Origin: JAOPZW01 sp963789015
GTDB lineage: Bacteria; Actinomycetota; Thermoleophilia; Solirubrobacterales; Solirubrobacteraceae
Length of the DNA: 64,000 nt
NCBI GenBank assembly: GCA_963789015.1
Contig: CAWBIU010000001.1
Location: 930,001 to 994,000, forward strand
Reading direction: 5' to 3'
In this document: piece after piece, positions 1 to 7,943 of the stretch
Numbering within the stretch: the first letter of the stretch is position 1
How the letters are laid out: each line of letters starts with the position of its first letter
The notes under the pieces: generated by a model
Database searches by the model: none
Told to the model about the DNA's origin: nothing
Seen by the model: the letters and a program-made list of their open reading frames with translations, nothing else
Program-made: the position numbers and the translations under genes

Positions 1-570
1 GGGCTCGTGTACCCCGGGATCGGCTGGCTCGTGTTCCGCGAGAAGAGCGACCTGCCGGAGGATCTCGTGTTCTACGAGAACTACCTCGGGAAGCGCGACG
101 CCACGTTCACGCTGAACTTCTCCACCGGCGCTTCGATGGTGCTGGCGCAGTACTACAACTTCGTCCGCTTCGGCCACGACGGCTACCGCTACGTCATGGA
201 GACGATGCAGGCCAACGCCCGGGCGCTCTCGGAGCGCATCGCCGCGATCGGCGACTTCCGGCTCATCGGCTCCGAGAACGACGAGCAGCTTCCCCTCGTG
301 GCCTTCCAGCTCGAAGGCGACCACAACTACGACGAGTTCGACGTCGCGTCGCAGCTGGCCGCGGAGCGTGGCTGGATGGTTCCCGCCTACACGCTCCCGC
401 CCAACGCCGACCACGTGAAGATCATGCGGGCGCTGGTGAAGCTGACGCTCGGGCACACGCTGGCCACGACCCTGGCCGACGACATCGCCGCGGCCTGCGA
501 GGTGCTGGCCGACAAGGGCGGCCTGCACGAGCACGACCGCAAACGCGCCAAGACCGGCACCGGGTACTGA
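1..570 (+). CDS. gadB: Glutamate decarboxylase, C-terminal part (cut by window edge)
   Basis: PLP-dependent enzyme that converts glutamate to GABA and CO2, usually for acid resistance or GABA metabolism. Only the last 189 residues are present and the frame is open from base 1. The first residues, GLVYPGIGW, are the stretch that in this family directly follows the PLP-lysine motif (SxHKY), so the catalytic lysine lies just before the window. The rest is the small C-terminal domain (the FSTGASMVLAQYYNF and MVPAYTLPP stretches are typical). It ends on a basic tail. The facing gene on the minus strand stops 33 bp away. Confidence 0.93.
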   Translation, partial: GLVYPGIGWLVFREKSDLPEDLVFYENYLGKRDATFTLNFSTGASMVLAQYYNFVRFGHDGYRYVMETMQANARALSERIAAIGDFRLIGSENDEQLPLVAFQLEGDHNYDEFDVASQLAAERGWMVPAYTLPPNADHVKIMRALVKLTLGHTLATTLADDIAAACEVLADKGGLHEHDRKRAKTGTGY

Positions 571-603
571 CGCCTGGCTCCATCGGAGGCGATGTGACGG
601 CGG

Positions 604-1485
604 TCAGTCGAGGATCGCCGGGTCGAGCCGGCTGAGCGTCTCCGGATCGGCGATGACGTCCATCTCGACGATCCTTCCGTCGCGGACCGTGAACCCCGCG
701 ATCGCGAACGGCCGCCCGTCACGGAGGGTGACCGTGCCCGCTGCGCCGTTGACGAGCGCCGGCCGCACGTCGACGTCGAGGCGCGAGAAGGCGCGCGCCT
801 GGCGGGCCACGTTGGCCGCGCCGCGGACGACGCTCGAGGAGCCGATGGCAACGGCGCCGCGGTCGGCCCTGAGGACCACGTCGGGGTCCAGCACCTCGAG
901 CAGCGCGTCGAAGTCGCCCTCGCGCGCGGCCGCGATGAAGGCCTCGACAACCTCGCGCTGGGTGTCGAGGTCGGCGTCCGGGATCGCGCTCCCGCCCTGG
1001 ACGCGGCGGCGGCCGCGGCTCGCGAGCTGACGCGCCGCGTCGGGTGAGCGGTCGATGATCTGCGCGATCTCGTCGAACGGCACCGCGAACATGTCGTGCA
1101 GGACGAACGCCAGCCGCTCGGCCGGGTTCAGCGTCTCGAGGACCACGAGCAGCGCGAGACCGACCGAGTCGGCCAGGAGCGCCTCGTGCTCGGGGTCGGT
1201 GCCGTCGGTGCGGTCGATCATGGGCTCCGGCATGCGCAGATCGAGGGGTTCCTCGCCCCGCGATCGGCGCGAGCGCAGCATGTTCAGCGAGATGCGCGCG
1301 ACGACGGTCGTCAGCCATCCGCCGAGGTTCTCCACCTCGTCGGCGTCGGTCCGGCTGAGGCGCAGCCACGCCTCCTGGACGGCGTCGTCGGCCTCGCTCA
1401 GCGAGCCGAGCATGCGGTAGGCGACGGCGCGCAGCCGGGTTCGGTGCTCCTCGAACTGCTGCGCCAGGTACTCGCGCTCATCCAT
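604..1485 (-). CDS. sigJ: ECF RNA polymerase sigma factor, SigJ/ECF41 type with SnoaL-like C-terminus
   Basis: Extracytoplasmic-function sigma factor of 293 residues. Sigma-2 (about 10-75, with YRMLGSLSEADDAVQEAWLR) and sigma-4 (about 110-165, helix-turn-helix FDEIAQIIDRSPDAARQLAS) are followed by a SnoaL/NTF2-like domain (about 175-290). This extension is the hallmark of the ECF41 group, in which it controls sigma activity in place of an anti-sigma factor. ECF41 genes usually sit beside carboxymuconolactone decarboxylase, oxidoreductase or epimerase genes; here an epimerase remnant starts divergently 77 bp away. The shared upstream region carries a GGTCACA-N16-GGTC element on each strand, so autoregulation is likely. 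Confidence 0.93.
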   Translation of the reverse strand: MDEREYLAQQFEEHRTRLRAVAYRMLGSLSEADDAVQEAWLRLSRTDADEVENLGGWLTTVVARISLNMLRSRRSRGEEPLDLRMPEPMIDRTDGTDPEHEALLADSVGLALLVVLETLNPAERLAFVLHDMFAVPFDEIAQIIDRSPDAARQLASRGRRRVQGGSAIPDADLDTQREVVEAFIAAAREGDFDALLEVLDPDVVLRADRGAVAIGSSSVVRGAANVARQARAFSRLDVDVRPALVNGAAGTVTLRDGRPFAIAGFTVRDGRIVEMDVIADPETLSRLDPAILD

Positions 1486-1486
1486 C

Positions 1487-1513
1487 GGTCACATCCGGTC
1501 GTCGCGGCGGGTC
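1487..1513 (+). promoter_or_regulatory. Candidate ECF41 promoter, rightward
   Basis: GGTCACA (1487-1493), 16 bp, then GGTC (1510-1513). The published ECF41 promoter consensus, as I recall it, is TGTCACA at -35 and CGTC at -10. This element points at the epimerase remnant starting at 1563 and lies about 50 bp upstream of it. The same element with the same spacing occurs on the other strand. Confidence 0.6.
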
Positions 1514-1522
1514 AACGCAGTA

Positions 1523-1549
1523 GACCCACAGAACACGAGCGGTGTGACC
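1523..1549 (-). promoter_or_regulatory. Candidate ECF41 promoter, leftward (sigma gene)
   Basis: On the minus strand: GGTCACA (1549-1543), 16 bp, GGTC (1526-1523). It lies about 40 bp upstream of the sigma factor ATG at 1485. Both halves and the spacing match the rightward copy exactly, which suggests that the sigma factor transcribes its own gene and the divergent one. Confidence 0.6.
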
Positions 1550-1562
1550 AAAGGAGTACACG

Positions 1563-1973
1563 ATGCGAGTCTTCGTTGCAGGAGCGAGCGGCGCGATCGG
1601 CACCAGGCTTCCCCGGGCGCGACCGCTCGCGCTCGAACACGACGGGCCGCGCATCTTCAACGTCGTCGACGACGACCCCGCGCCGGTGCGCGACTGGCTG
1701 CCGGTGCTCGCGGATGCGCTCGGCGCCGGGCCGCCCCGCCGCTTCCCCCGTTGGCTCGCCCGGCTGGTCGCCGGCGAGGCCGCGGTCGTGATGGGGACCG
1801 AGGCGCGCGGCGCCTCGAACGCCAAGGCCAAGCGCGAGCTCGGCTGGGAGCCGCGCCACCCCAGCTGGCGGGAGGGCTTCGTGGCCGCCTACGCGTCGAC
1901 CGCCCCGGCGCAGCGACGCGCGCCGGACCCGGCCGCGCGGGCGAACCGATCGCCGTCTGCACGTTCGACGTGA
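1563..1973 (+). pseudogene. NAD-dependent epimerase/dehydratase with the middle deleted
   Basis: An ideal Shine-Dalgarno AAAGGAG (1550-1556) precedes the ATG. The first 16 residues are an intact Rossmann start, MRVFVAGASGAIGTRL. From about residue 22 the protein jumps to the C-terminal part of the same family (GPRIFNVVDDDPAPVRDWLP, then ASNAKAKRELGWEPRHPSWREGF). Relatives are about 300 residues or more; here about 190 are missing in frame, including the SDR catalytic region, so the product should be inactive. Its place beside an ECF41 sigma factor is the usual one for this gene. The stop overlaps the next GTG start. Confidence 0.82.
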
Positions 1974-2731
1974 GCGACCAACTGGACCAGGCGGCCGCCC
2001 GCGACGCATTCGTCACCTACGACGAGCTCGGGGGGCCGGACCTGGACGCTGCGCGCTGGGCTCCGGCGCGCCTGCCGCTTCCGACGGGCGACGAGCACAT
2101 CCCGCTGGACCCCGACGCGAAGCTGGCCGTCGGCGGGGGCGAGCTCCGCGTGACGATCCCGCGCTTCTCGCTCTCGCACGACCGGTTCCAGTCCGTCGAC
2201 AGCGCCAAGTACCTGATGTTCTCGACGCGCCGGTTCGACCTGGCGCCGGATCGGCCGGCGACGTTCGCCGTCGACCTCGCCGTCGAGAACATCGGCGGGG
2301 AACCGGCGGACTACCGCCGCGGAATGGCGGCCTTCCACGTCTTCGACCTCGAGGTGAGCAAGCGCGTGTTCGCGGCCTGCGGCACCTCGACCCGCGCGTT
2401 CGCGCTGCACGAGCAGCTCGGCCCCGGCGGTGGCGCGCGAGGGGAGCCGTTCTACCACGTCGTCGAGTCGCCGTACGAGGACTTCGACGACGACCTCACC
2501 CGGCTTCGCGCGTGCGAGATCACGCTCGACCGGAGCAGATCGACGGCGGCCTGGCGCGTCGACGGCCGCACCGTGTACGAGGCCCACGGCACCGTCGTCC
2601 CCGAGCACGTTCGCATCGGCATCGGGATCTGGACGATGCTCCCGATCCGGAACGGTCGCAGTCGCTCGCTCGACGGGCAGGGCCTGGACGCGCGGTGGCG
2701 CCGGTTCCGTGCGCGCGGGGTCGCAGCGTGA
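1970..2731 (+). CDS. DUF6081-like hypothetical protein
   Basis: A 253-residue protein of unknown function that resembles the actinobacterial DUF6081 group (family recalled, not searched). Visible features include a GDEHIPLDPDAKLAVGGGEL stretch, FSTRRFDL, and a concanavalin-like beta-rich pattern with alternating hydrophobic strands and no signal peptide or membrane segment. The GTG start at 1970 overlaps the stop of the epimerase remnant (GTGA), which suggests translational coupling. I chose this start because the reading frame farther upstream is only the shadow of the epimerase gene. No catalytic motif is evident. Confidence 0.72.
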   Translation: MSDQLDQAAARDAFVTYDELGGPDLDAARWAPARLPLPTGDEHIPLDPDAKLAVGGGELRVTIPRFSLSHDRFQSVDSAKYLMFSTRRFDLAPDRPATFAVDLAVENIGGEPADYRRGMAAFHVFDLEVSKRVFAACGTSTRAFALHEQLGPGGGARGEPFYHVVESPYEDFDDDLTRLRACEITLDRSRSTAAWRVDGRTVYEAHGTVVPEHVRIGIGIWTMLPIRNGRSRSLDGQGLDARWRRFRARGVAA

Positions 2732-2797
2732 GCCGCCGGCCGGTTCGTGGGTCGCCCGCGCGAGGCGCCCTTCGGTGTCGGCCTGACCGCGATCGCG

Positions 2798-3415
2798 TCA
2801 GGACGGGCGCGCGACCCCGAGCGAGCTCGCTCCGAGGACCTTCGGCGTGCCCTTCTCGTAGTAGACGTCGAGCTCGGTGATCGTGTAGCCGCCGTCCCGC
2901 AGCAGGTCGACGATCGGACGCGTGAGCTGGCAGCCGCCGAAGAGCCGCTCCTGAAGCGGCTTGAGGCGGTGCTGCCAGCGGCGCACGCCCTCGTCGGGCG
3001 CGAGGCCGTGCTCGACGAAATGGAGCGTGCCTCCCGGCTTGAGCACGCGGCGCAGCTCCTGAAGGGCGGCGGCGATGTCGGGGATCGTGCACATCGTCCA
3101 CGTCGACAGAGCGGCATCGAAGCTGTCGTCCGGGAACGGGAGCGTCCCGGCATCGAGGCCGGCCCGGCGCACCGGGATGCTGGTCTCGCGCAGCCGCTTG
3201 CCGGCCAGCTTCCAGCCGAGGTCCGCCGGCTCGATGGCAGCGACCTGCGTGACGCCCGGGGGATAGAAGGGAACGTTCAGGCCGGATCCGAAGCCGACCT
3301 CGACGACGTCTCCCGTCAGCCCTTCGCAGACGCGGCGGCGCTGCGGATGCGCTTCCTTGAGGTTGCACGCGACATCGACGATGCGCGGCAGCAGTTGCTC
3401 GGTGTAGACGCCCAT
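2798..3415 (-). CDS. Class I SAM-dependent methyltransferase
   Basis: A 205-residue UbiE-like methyltransferase, probably cytoplasmic. Motif I is VVEVGFGSGLNVPFY (about 37-51), the acidic motif II residue is in AAIEPAD, and the post-II segment is FDAALSTWTMCTIPD. After this come the typical LRRVLKPGGTLHFVEHG strand-turn and a C-terminal YTITELDVYYEKGTPKVLG. This type is close to phospholipid or small-molecule methyltransferases; the substrate cannot be read from the sequence. It stands alone on the minus strand, facing away from the aldolase operon. Confidence 0.88.
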   Translation of the reverse strand: MGVYTEQLLPRIVDVACNLKEAHPQRRRVCEGLTGDVVEVGFGSGLNVPFYPPGVTQVAAIEPADLGWKLAGKRLRETSIPVRRAGLDAGTLPFPDDSFDAALSTWTMCTIPDIAAALQELRRVLKPGGTLHFVEHGLAPDEGVRRWQHRLKPLQERLFGGCQLTRPIVDLLRDGGYTITELDVYYEKGTPKVLGASSLGVARPS

Positions 3416-3525
3416 GTCCGGTTCGCGGTCGAGACGCTGTCGAGGACCCTAACTCAGGACCGGCGCCAGACGGCTTCGACGTCGGTCGCCGGCGTGAGAG
3501 GCGGACCAAAGCCGCGAGTCAAAGG

Positions 3526-3555
3526 TTGAATCGGGACACGGGATGCGGTTAGCGT
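3526..3555 (+). promoter_or_regulatory. Candidate housekeeping promoter of the aldolase-dhaLK operon
   Basis: TTGAAT (3526-3531), an 18-bp spacer and TAGCGT (3550-3555) match an actinobacterial -35/-10 pair. The element lies in the 213-bp gap about 75 bp before the aldolase ATG. No other good promoter is seen in the gap. Confidence 0.45.
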
Positions 3556-3628
3556 CGAATGCACGGGGCGCGGCCCATCGCCGGGCGGTCCCGCGTCCCC
3601 TCCAGCCGAACGAAGGAGCGCCGGTCGG

Positions 3629-4504
3629 ATGCCTGTCGTTCCGATGCGTGAGATCCTCGACGCGGCCTTCGTGGACCGGTATGGCGTCGCGGCGATCAAC
3701 GTCGTCGACGACCTGACCCTGGAGGCCGTGCTCGCGGCGGCGACGGACCTCGAGTCGCCACTGATCGTGCAGACGTCGCTGAAGACGGTGAAGTCCATGG
3801 GCGCGCGCCAGTTCATGGCGATCTGGCGGGCACGGACCGACGAGGTCCCGGTTCCCGTGACGCTGCACCTCGATCACTGCCCGGATCGCGAGTGGATCTC
3901 GATCTGCCTGCGCGAAGGGTGGAACTCGGTGCTGTTCGACGGCTCCGAGCTCGACGTCGCCGAGAACACACGGCAGACCATGGAGGTCGTCGCCGAGGCC
4001 GACGGGTACGGCGCCCAGGTCGAGGGCGAGATCGAGAGCGTCGTCGGTGTCGAGGACGGGATCGGGACCGAGGCCGGCGGTGAGATCCACCCGGTCGAGG
4101 TCTCGGGCGAGTTCATCGCGGCGACGGGCATCTACTCGTTCGCCCCGGCGATCGGCACGGCGCATGGTCTCTACAAGTCCGAGCCGAAGCTCACCCCGGA
4201 GCGCGTCACGGAGATCGTCGAGCGCCACCCGATCCCGCAGGTGCTCCACGGCGGGACCGGGCTGAGCGAGGCACAGTTCACCGACCTCATCTCGCGCGGG
4301 TGCGCGAAGGTCAACATCTCCACGGCGCTGAAGATCGCATTCGTCGAGGCCCATCGCGAGTACCTCGAGGCGAACCCCGGCAAGCACGACCCGCCCTCGT
4401 TGCTCGCGCACGTCCGCGGCGCGGTCAAGGAGATGGCCGAGCGGCATATCCGGATCTTCGGGTCGGCCGGGCGAGCCTCGACCTCGGCGCCGACGGCCGC
4501 CTGA
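3629..4504 (+). CDS. Class II (zinc) ketose-bisphosphate aldolase
   Basis: A 291-residue enzyme of the FbaA/KbaY/GatY family that cleaves a ketose phosphate to dihydroxyacetone phosphate and an aldehyde. Likely Zn ligands are the histidines of LHLDHCPD (about 84), GTAHGLYK (about 177) and VLHGGTGLS (about 208). The GGTG and NISTALK segments bind substrate phosphate. AAGGAG at 3613-3618 lies 10 bp before the ATG; a second ATG 15 bp downstream is less well placed. It heads an operon with a HAD phosphatase and dihydroxyacetone kinase subunits, which suggests that its product or substrate is a C3/C4 ketose. Exact substrate specificity is not determined. Confidence 0.9.
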   Translation: MPVVPMREILDAAFVDRYGVAAINVVDDLTLEAVLAAATDLESPLIVQTSLKTVKSMGARQFMAIWRARTDEVPVPVTLHLDHCPDREWISICLREGWNSVLFDGSELDVAENTRQTMEVVAEADGYGAQVEGEIESVVGVEDGIGTEAGGEIHPVEVSGEFIAATGIYSFAPAIGTAHGLYKSEPKLTPERVTEIVERHPIPQVLHGGTGLSEAQFTDLISRGCAKVNISTALKIAFVEAHREYLEANPGKHDPPSLLAHVRGAVKEMAERHIRIFGSAGRASTSAPTAA

Positions 4505-4509
4505 CGCGC

Positions 4510-5301
4510 GTGCCCGCCCTCATCTTCGATTGCGACGGCGTCCTCGCCGACACCGAGCGCGACGGGCACCGTCCGGCGTTCAACGAGACCTTCGCCGAGG
4601 CCGGGCTGCCCGTGCGCTGGTCGGAGGAGGAGTACGGGGAGAAGCTCACGATCGGCGGCGGCAAGGAGCGGATGGCGTCGCTGTTGACGGACGCGTTCGT
4701 CCGGGAGCACGGCCTGCCCACCGATCCCGATGGCCAGAAGGAGCTGCTCGCGGACTGGCACCGGCGAAAGACGGCCATCTACAAGGAGATGGTGCGCGCG
4801 GGGCGGCTGCCCGGGCGGCCCGGCATCGCTCGGATCGTGCGCGAGGCGCTCGATGCCGGCTGGGCGCTGGCCGTCGCGTCGACCTCGGCCGAGGAGTCGG
4901 TGCGCGCCGTGCTCGAGCACGTCGTGGGGACCGACACGGCGGCGCGCTTCGACGTCTTCGCGGGCGACGTGGTTCCGGCCAAGAAGCCCGATCCGGGCAT
5001 CTACCTGCTCGCGCTGGAGCAGATGGGCGTCGGACGCGACGAGGCGCTCGTGGTCGAGGACTCGCGGAACGGGCTGCTGGCCGCGGTCGGCGCGGGCCTG
5101 CCGTGCGTCGTGACCGTCAGCGGCTACACCGAGCGGGAGGACATGAGCGAGGCGGTGCTCGTGGTCTCGAGCCTCGGGGATCCCGGCGAGCCGGCCCGGG
5201 TGCTGGCCAACCGGAGTGCCGCACGGCCCGGCGAGCTCGTGACGCTCGCCGACCTCGAGGCGTGCCTCGGAGAACCCCTGTCCACGAAGGAGGCGGTATG
5301 A
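4510..5301 (+). CDS. HAD-superfamily phosphatase, CbbY/beta-phosphoglucomutase type
   Basis: A 263-residue haloacid-dehalogenase-fold hydrolase. Motif I is FDCDGVLADTE (about 5-15, nucleophile Asp plus acid/base Asp), motif II is the Ser/Thr of AVASTSAEES, motif III is the Lys of VPAKKPDPGIY and motif IV is VVEDSRNGLLAA. A four-helix cap sits between motifs I and II, as in CbbY. GTG at 4510 is chosen because it puts motif I at the N-terminus and is only 5 bp after the aldolase stop. The stop overlaps the dhaL ATG. It probably dephosphorylates a sugar phosphate made in this operon. Confidence 0.88.
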   Translation: MPALIFDCDGVLADTERDGHRPAFNETFAEAGLPVRWSEEEYGEKLTIGGGKERMASLLTDAFVREHGLPTDPDGQKELLADWHRRKTAIYKEMVRAGRLPGRPGIARIVREALDAGWALAVASTSAEESVRAVLEHVVGTDTAARFDVFAGDVVPAKKPDPGIYLLALEQMGVGRDEALVVEDSRNGLLAAVGAGLPCVVTVSGYTEREDMSEAVLVVSSLGDPGEPARVLANRSAARPGELVTLADLEACLGEPLSTKEAV

Positions 5302-5945
5302 GCGGCACGGCGCTCGCCCAGACGGAGTTGATCGTCAAGACGATCGCCCAGACGTCGGTCGACAACGAGAAGTACTTCTGCGAGCTCGACGCCGTCGTCG
5401 GCGACGGCGACTTCGGCTACTCGCTGGCGCGCGGCTTCGAGATCGTCCTGAAGGACTTCGACGAGCTCGAGTACGACGACCCCGCGGGGCTGCTCAAGCG
5501 GACCGCGCTGATCCTGACGAAGCGGATCGGCGGCACCTCGGGCCCGATCTGGGGCACGGCCTTCCTGCGCGCCGGCGGCGGCGCTGAACGAGAAACGCCG
5601 ATCCCAGCGGCGCGGACGTGATCGCCGCGCTGCGCGCCGCGATCGACGGGATCAAGCAACGCGGCAACTCGGACCTCGGCGACAAGACGCTGCTGGACGC
5701 GCTCGTCCCGGCCGTCGACGAGCTCGAGGCGGCGCTCGGCGACGGCGCGGCGGCCGCGCTCGAGCGCGCGTCGGTCGCGCCCGCGAGAGCGCGGAGGCGA
5801 CGAAGGGGATGCTCGCCCAGCGCGGGCGGGCCTCCTACACCGGCGAACGCAGCCGTGAGTCCCCCGACGCGGGGGCGATCGGCGTCGCCGTCATGTTCGA
5901 GCAGGTCACAAGGCGTGGCGGGGGTCCGAGCTGGAACCCGCCTGA
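5298..5945 (+). CDS. dhaL: Dihydroxyacetone kinase subunit DhaL (frame broken as sequenced)
   Basis: ADP/ATP-binding subunit of dihydroxyacetone (or erythrulose) kinase. The frame carries CELDAVVGDGDFGYSLARGF, whose aspartates bind the Mg-nucleotide, then GGTSGPIWGTAFLRAG. It then moves to other frames for VIAALRAAIDGIKQR, GDKTLLDALVPAVDEL and MLAQRGRASYTGERSR. Five small contractions explain every shift: CG near 5578, A at 5593-5595, C at 5603-5605, G near 5778 and A at 5910-5911. Repaired, it ends at the TGA at 5943-5945 with about 215 residues, normal for DhaL. The ATG overlaps the phosphatase stop (ATGA). Confidence 0.8.
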
Positions 5946-5995
5946 CCGGTCCGGCGCAGGTGGGGGGGAACCCGGAATCCAGGAGAGGAGACGAC

Positions 5996-6991
5996 GTGAA
6001 GAAGTTCGTCAACGACCCGCAGCAGTTCGTGCCCGAGATGCTCAAGGGCATCGAGCTCGCCAACCCCGGCAAGCTCAAGTACGTCCCGGAGTACAACCTG
6101 ATCATGCGGGCCGATGCGCCGCGCGACGACAAGGTCTCGATCGTGCAGGGATCGGGTTCGGGTCACGAGCCGGCGCACGTGATGGCGGTCGGGCCGGGCA
6201 TGCTCGACGCCGCGTGTCCCGGCGACGTCTTCGCGGCGCCGCCGTCGGACTACGTCTACGAGACGACGAAGATCATGAACAGCGCGAAGGGCGTGCTGCA
6301 CATCATCAACAACTACACCGGCGACAAGATGGCCTTCGACATGGGCCGCGAGCTGGCCGAGATGGAGGACATCAAGATCGGCACGATCGTCGTCGACGAC
6401 GACGTCGCGGTGAAGGACTCGACCTACACGGTCGGCCGGCGCGGCGTGGCCGGGAACTTCTTCGTCATCAAGGCGGTCGGAGCGGCGTCCGAGGAGGGCG
6501 CGGACCTCGACGCGCTGGTCGCCCTCGGCAACCGCGTGAACTCGGTCACGCGCACCATGGGGATGGCGCTGACGTCGTGCACGCCGCCGGCGAAGGGCTC
6601 GCCGCTGTTCGAGCTCGGCGCCGACGAGATGGAGATGGGCGTCGGCATCCACGGCGAGCCGGGCCGTCGGCGCGAGAAGCTGGCCAGCGCGGACGCGATC
6701 GTCGACGAGCTCGTCGAGGCGGTGGCGTCCGACCTGCCCTACGGGTCGGGTGACGACGTCGCGCTGATGCTCAACGGCCTCGGCGGCACGCCGATCTCCG
6801 AGCTCTACATCGCATTCGGCCGGGCCCACCAGCAGCTTGCCGACCGCGGGATCAACGTCACGCGCAGCTACGTCGGCGAGTACTGCACGTCGCTGGACAT
6901 GGCCGGGGCGTCGGTGACGCTCGTCAAGCTCGACGACGAGCTCAACCGGCTGTTCGACGCGCCCGCCGAGATCGCGATGCGGATCTTCTGA
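5996..6991 (+). CDS. dhaK: Dihydroxyacetone kinase subunit DhaK
   Basis: A 331-residue substrate-binding subunit. GSGSGHEPAH (about 52) is the ligand-binding loop and GVGIHGEPG (about 217) holds the histidine that forms the covalent hemiaminal with the ketone. GTG at 5996 is preceded by a doubled AGGAG (5981-5990). The order dhaL-dhaK is the reverse of many operons, and no dhaM or other PTS component is in the window, so an ATP-dependent enzyme is more likely than a PTS-dependent one (inference). With the aldolase and phosphatase it points to dihydroxyacetone or C4-ketose use. Confidence 0.93.
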   Translation: MKKFVNDPQQFVPEMLKGIELANPGKLKYVPEYNLIMRADAPRDDKVSIVQGSGSGHEPAHVMAVGPGMLDAACPGDVFAAPPSDYVYETTKIMNSAKGVLHIINNYTGDKMAFDMGRELAEMEDIKIGTIVVDDDVAVKDSTYTVGRRGVAGNFFVIKAVGAASEEGADLDALVALGNRVNSVTRTMGMALTSCTPPAKGSPLFELGADEMEMGVGIHGEPGRRREKLASADAIVDELVEAVASDLPYGSGDDVALMLNGLGGTPISELYIAFGRAHQQLADRGINVTRSYVGEYCTSLDMAGASVTLVKLDDELNRLFDAPAEIAMRIF

Positions 6992-6998
6992 GGCGAGC

Positions 6999-7031
6999 CG
7001 GCCGGCGGATCGCCTGGCGATCCGCCGGCCG
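6999..7031. terminator. Strong hairpin between convergent genes
   Basis: A perfect 14-bp GC-rich stem (6999-7012 with 7018-7031) and a 5-nt loop lie directly after dhaK and just before the end of the convergent phosphatase gene. There is no T tract, which is common in high-GC actinobacteria. It could end transcription from both sides. Confidence 0.6.
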
Positions 7032-7039
7032 CGACCGCG

Positions 7040-7615
7040 TCAGCCCAGATCGAGCTCGCCGGCGCGGATCCGCGCCGCCACGGAGCCGTGCTCGAGCGCG
7101 CTCTCGGGACCGACCGGGCGACCGGCGAGCGCCAGGGCCGCGCGAACGGTCCCGGCGTGCGCGACGACGACGGCCGGGAGCTCACCCGCCACGATGCGAT
7201 CGAGCGCCGCGCGGGTGCGGACGCGCTGCTCGCGCAGCGACTCGCCACCGGGGAACGCGAAGTCGGGGTCGCCGCGCAGGAACGCACCGTGCAGCCCAGG
7301 CTCGTCGCGCGCGATCCGCGTGACCGGGATGCCCTCCCAGCGCCCGCGACCGGACTCGATCAGGTCCGCGCAGACGATCGGGACGAGCCCGAGCGTCGCC
7401 GCGACGATCCCGGCCGTCTCCCGGGCGCGCTGCAGCGGCGACGTCCACACCGCGGCGACCCCGCTGTCGCGCAGCTCGGCGGCCACTCGCTCCGCCTGCG
7501 CGCGCCCGAGATCGCTGAGCGGTGGATCGCGATGGCCGAGGATCAGGCCCGCGGCGTTGTCGGCCGTCTGGCCATGGCGGACGAGGAGGACGGCGTCGGG
7601 GTCGGGGGTCGGCAT
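7040..7615 (-). CDS. Histidine phosphatase family protein (phosphoglycerate-mutase-like)
   Basis: A 191-residue acid-phosphatase-fold enzyme. The catalytic RHG motif is LLVRHGQTADN (His about 13), followed by SDLGRAQAERVAAELRD and the WTSPLQRARETA phosphate-pocket Arg. The second catalytic His is in VVVAHAGTVRAAL. The family includes alpha-ribazole phosphatase (CobC), phosphoglycerate phosphatases and glucosyl-3-phosphoglycerate phosphatase. No neighbour identifies the substrate. Confidence 0.88.
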   Translation of the reverse strand: MPTPDPDAVLLVRHGQTADNAAGLILGHRDPPLSDLGRAQAERVAAELRDSGVAAVWTSPLQRARETAGIVAATLGLVPIVCADLIESGRGRWEGIPVTRIARDEPGLHGAFLRGDPDFAFPGGESLREQRVRTRAALDRIVAGELPAVVVAHAGTVRAALALAGRPVGPESALEHGSVAARIRAGELDLG

Positions 7616-7637
7616 CGAGCGTCTACGAGGCGGTGGG

Positions 7638-7898
7638 TCAGGTGTGCACCGTCAGCTCGACACCGGTGTCTAGCGGCACCGTGACGGAGTGAAAGCCGGC
7701 GCCCGCCGCGCGGACGTGTCGCTGGTAGGCGAGCAGGTCGGGATCGTCGCGGTTGAGGTCGGCAACGACGAGCGCGCCGGGCGCCAAGCGCGGCTGCCGC
7801 CGGGCCGCGGCGTGCTCGTCCCTCGCCCGGGCGTGCAGGCGCCGCAGGGCTGACCGGACGGGCTCGGTGTCGAGCGTCGACGGCATTCGCGTGGTCAT
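7638..7898 (-). pseudogene. O-methyltransferase with the catalytic core deleted
   Basis: An 86-residue frame. The start (STLDTEPVRSALRRLHARAR) resembles the N-terminal helix, and the end (RLAPGALVVADLNRDDPDL, SVTVPLDTGVELTVHT) resembles the last strand and C-terminus, of class I O-methyltransferases of about 220 residues. The SAM-binding core of roughly 130 residues that should lie between is absent, yet the frame is kept. It cannot methylate as it stands. The other reading is a genuine small protein of unknown function. This is the second gene in the window with an in-frame loss of its middle. Confidence 0.6.
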
Positions 7899-7943
7899 CG
7901 TGACGCAGCGGGGACAGGCAGGCCGGCCGGCGGCGCGGTCCGG

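Noticed and set aside
581..594. CATCG-CGATG hairpin as a terminator after glutamate decarboxylase
   Set aside because: A 5-bp stem without a T tract is too weak to support.
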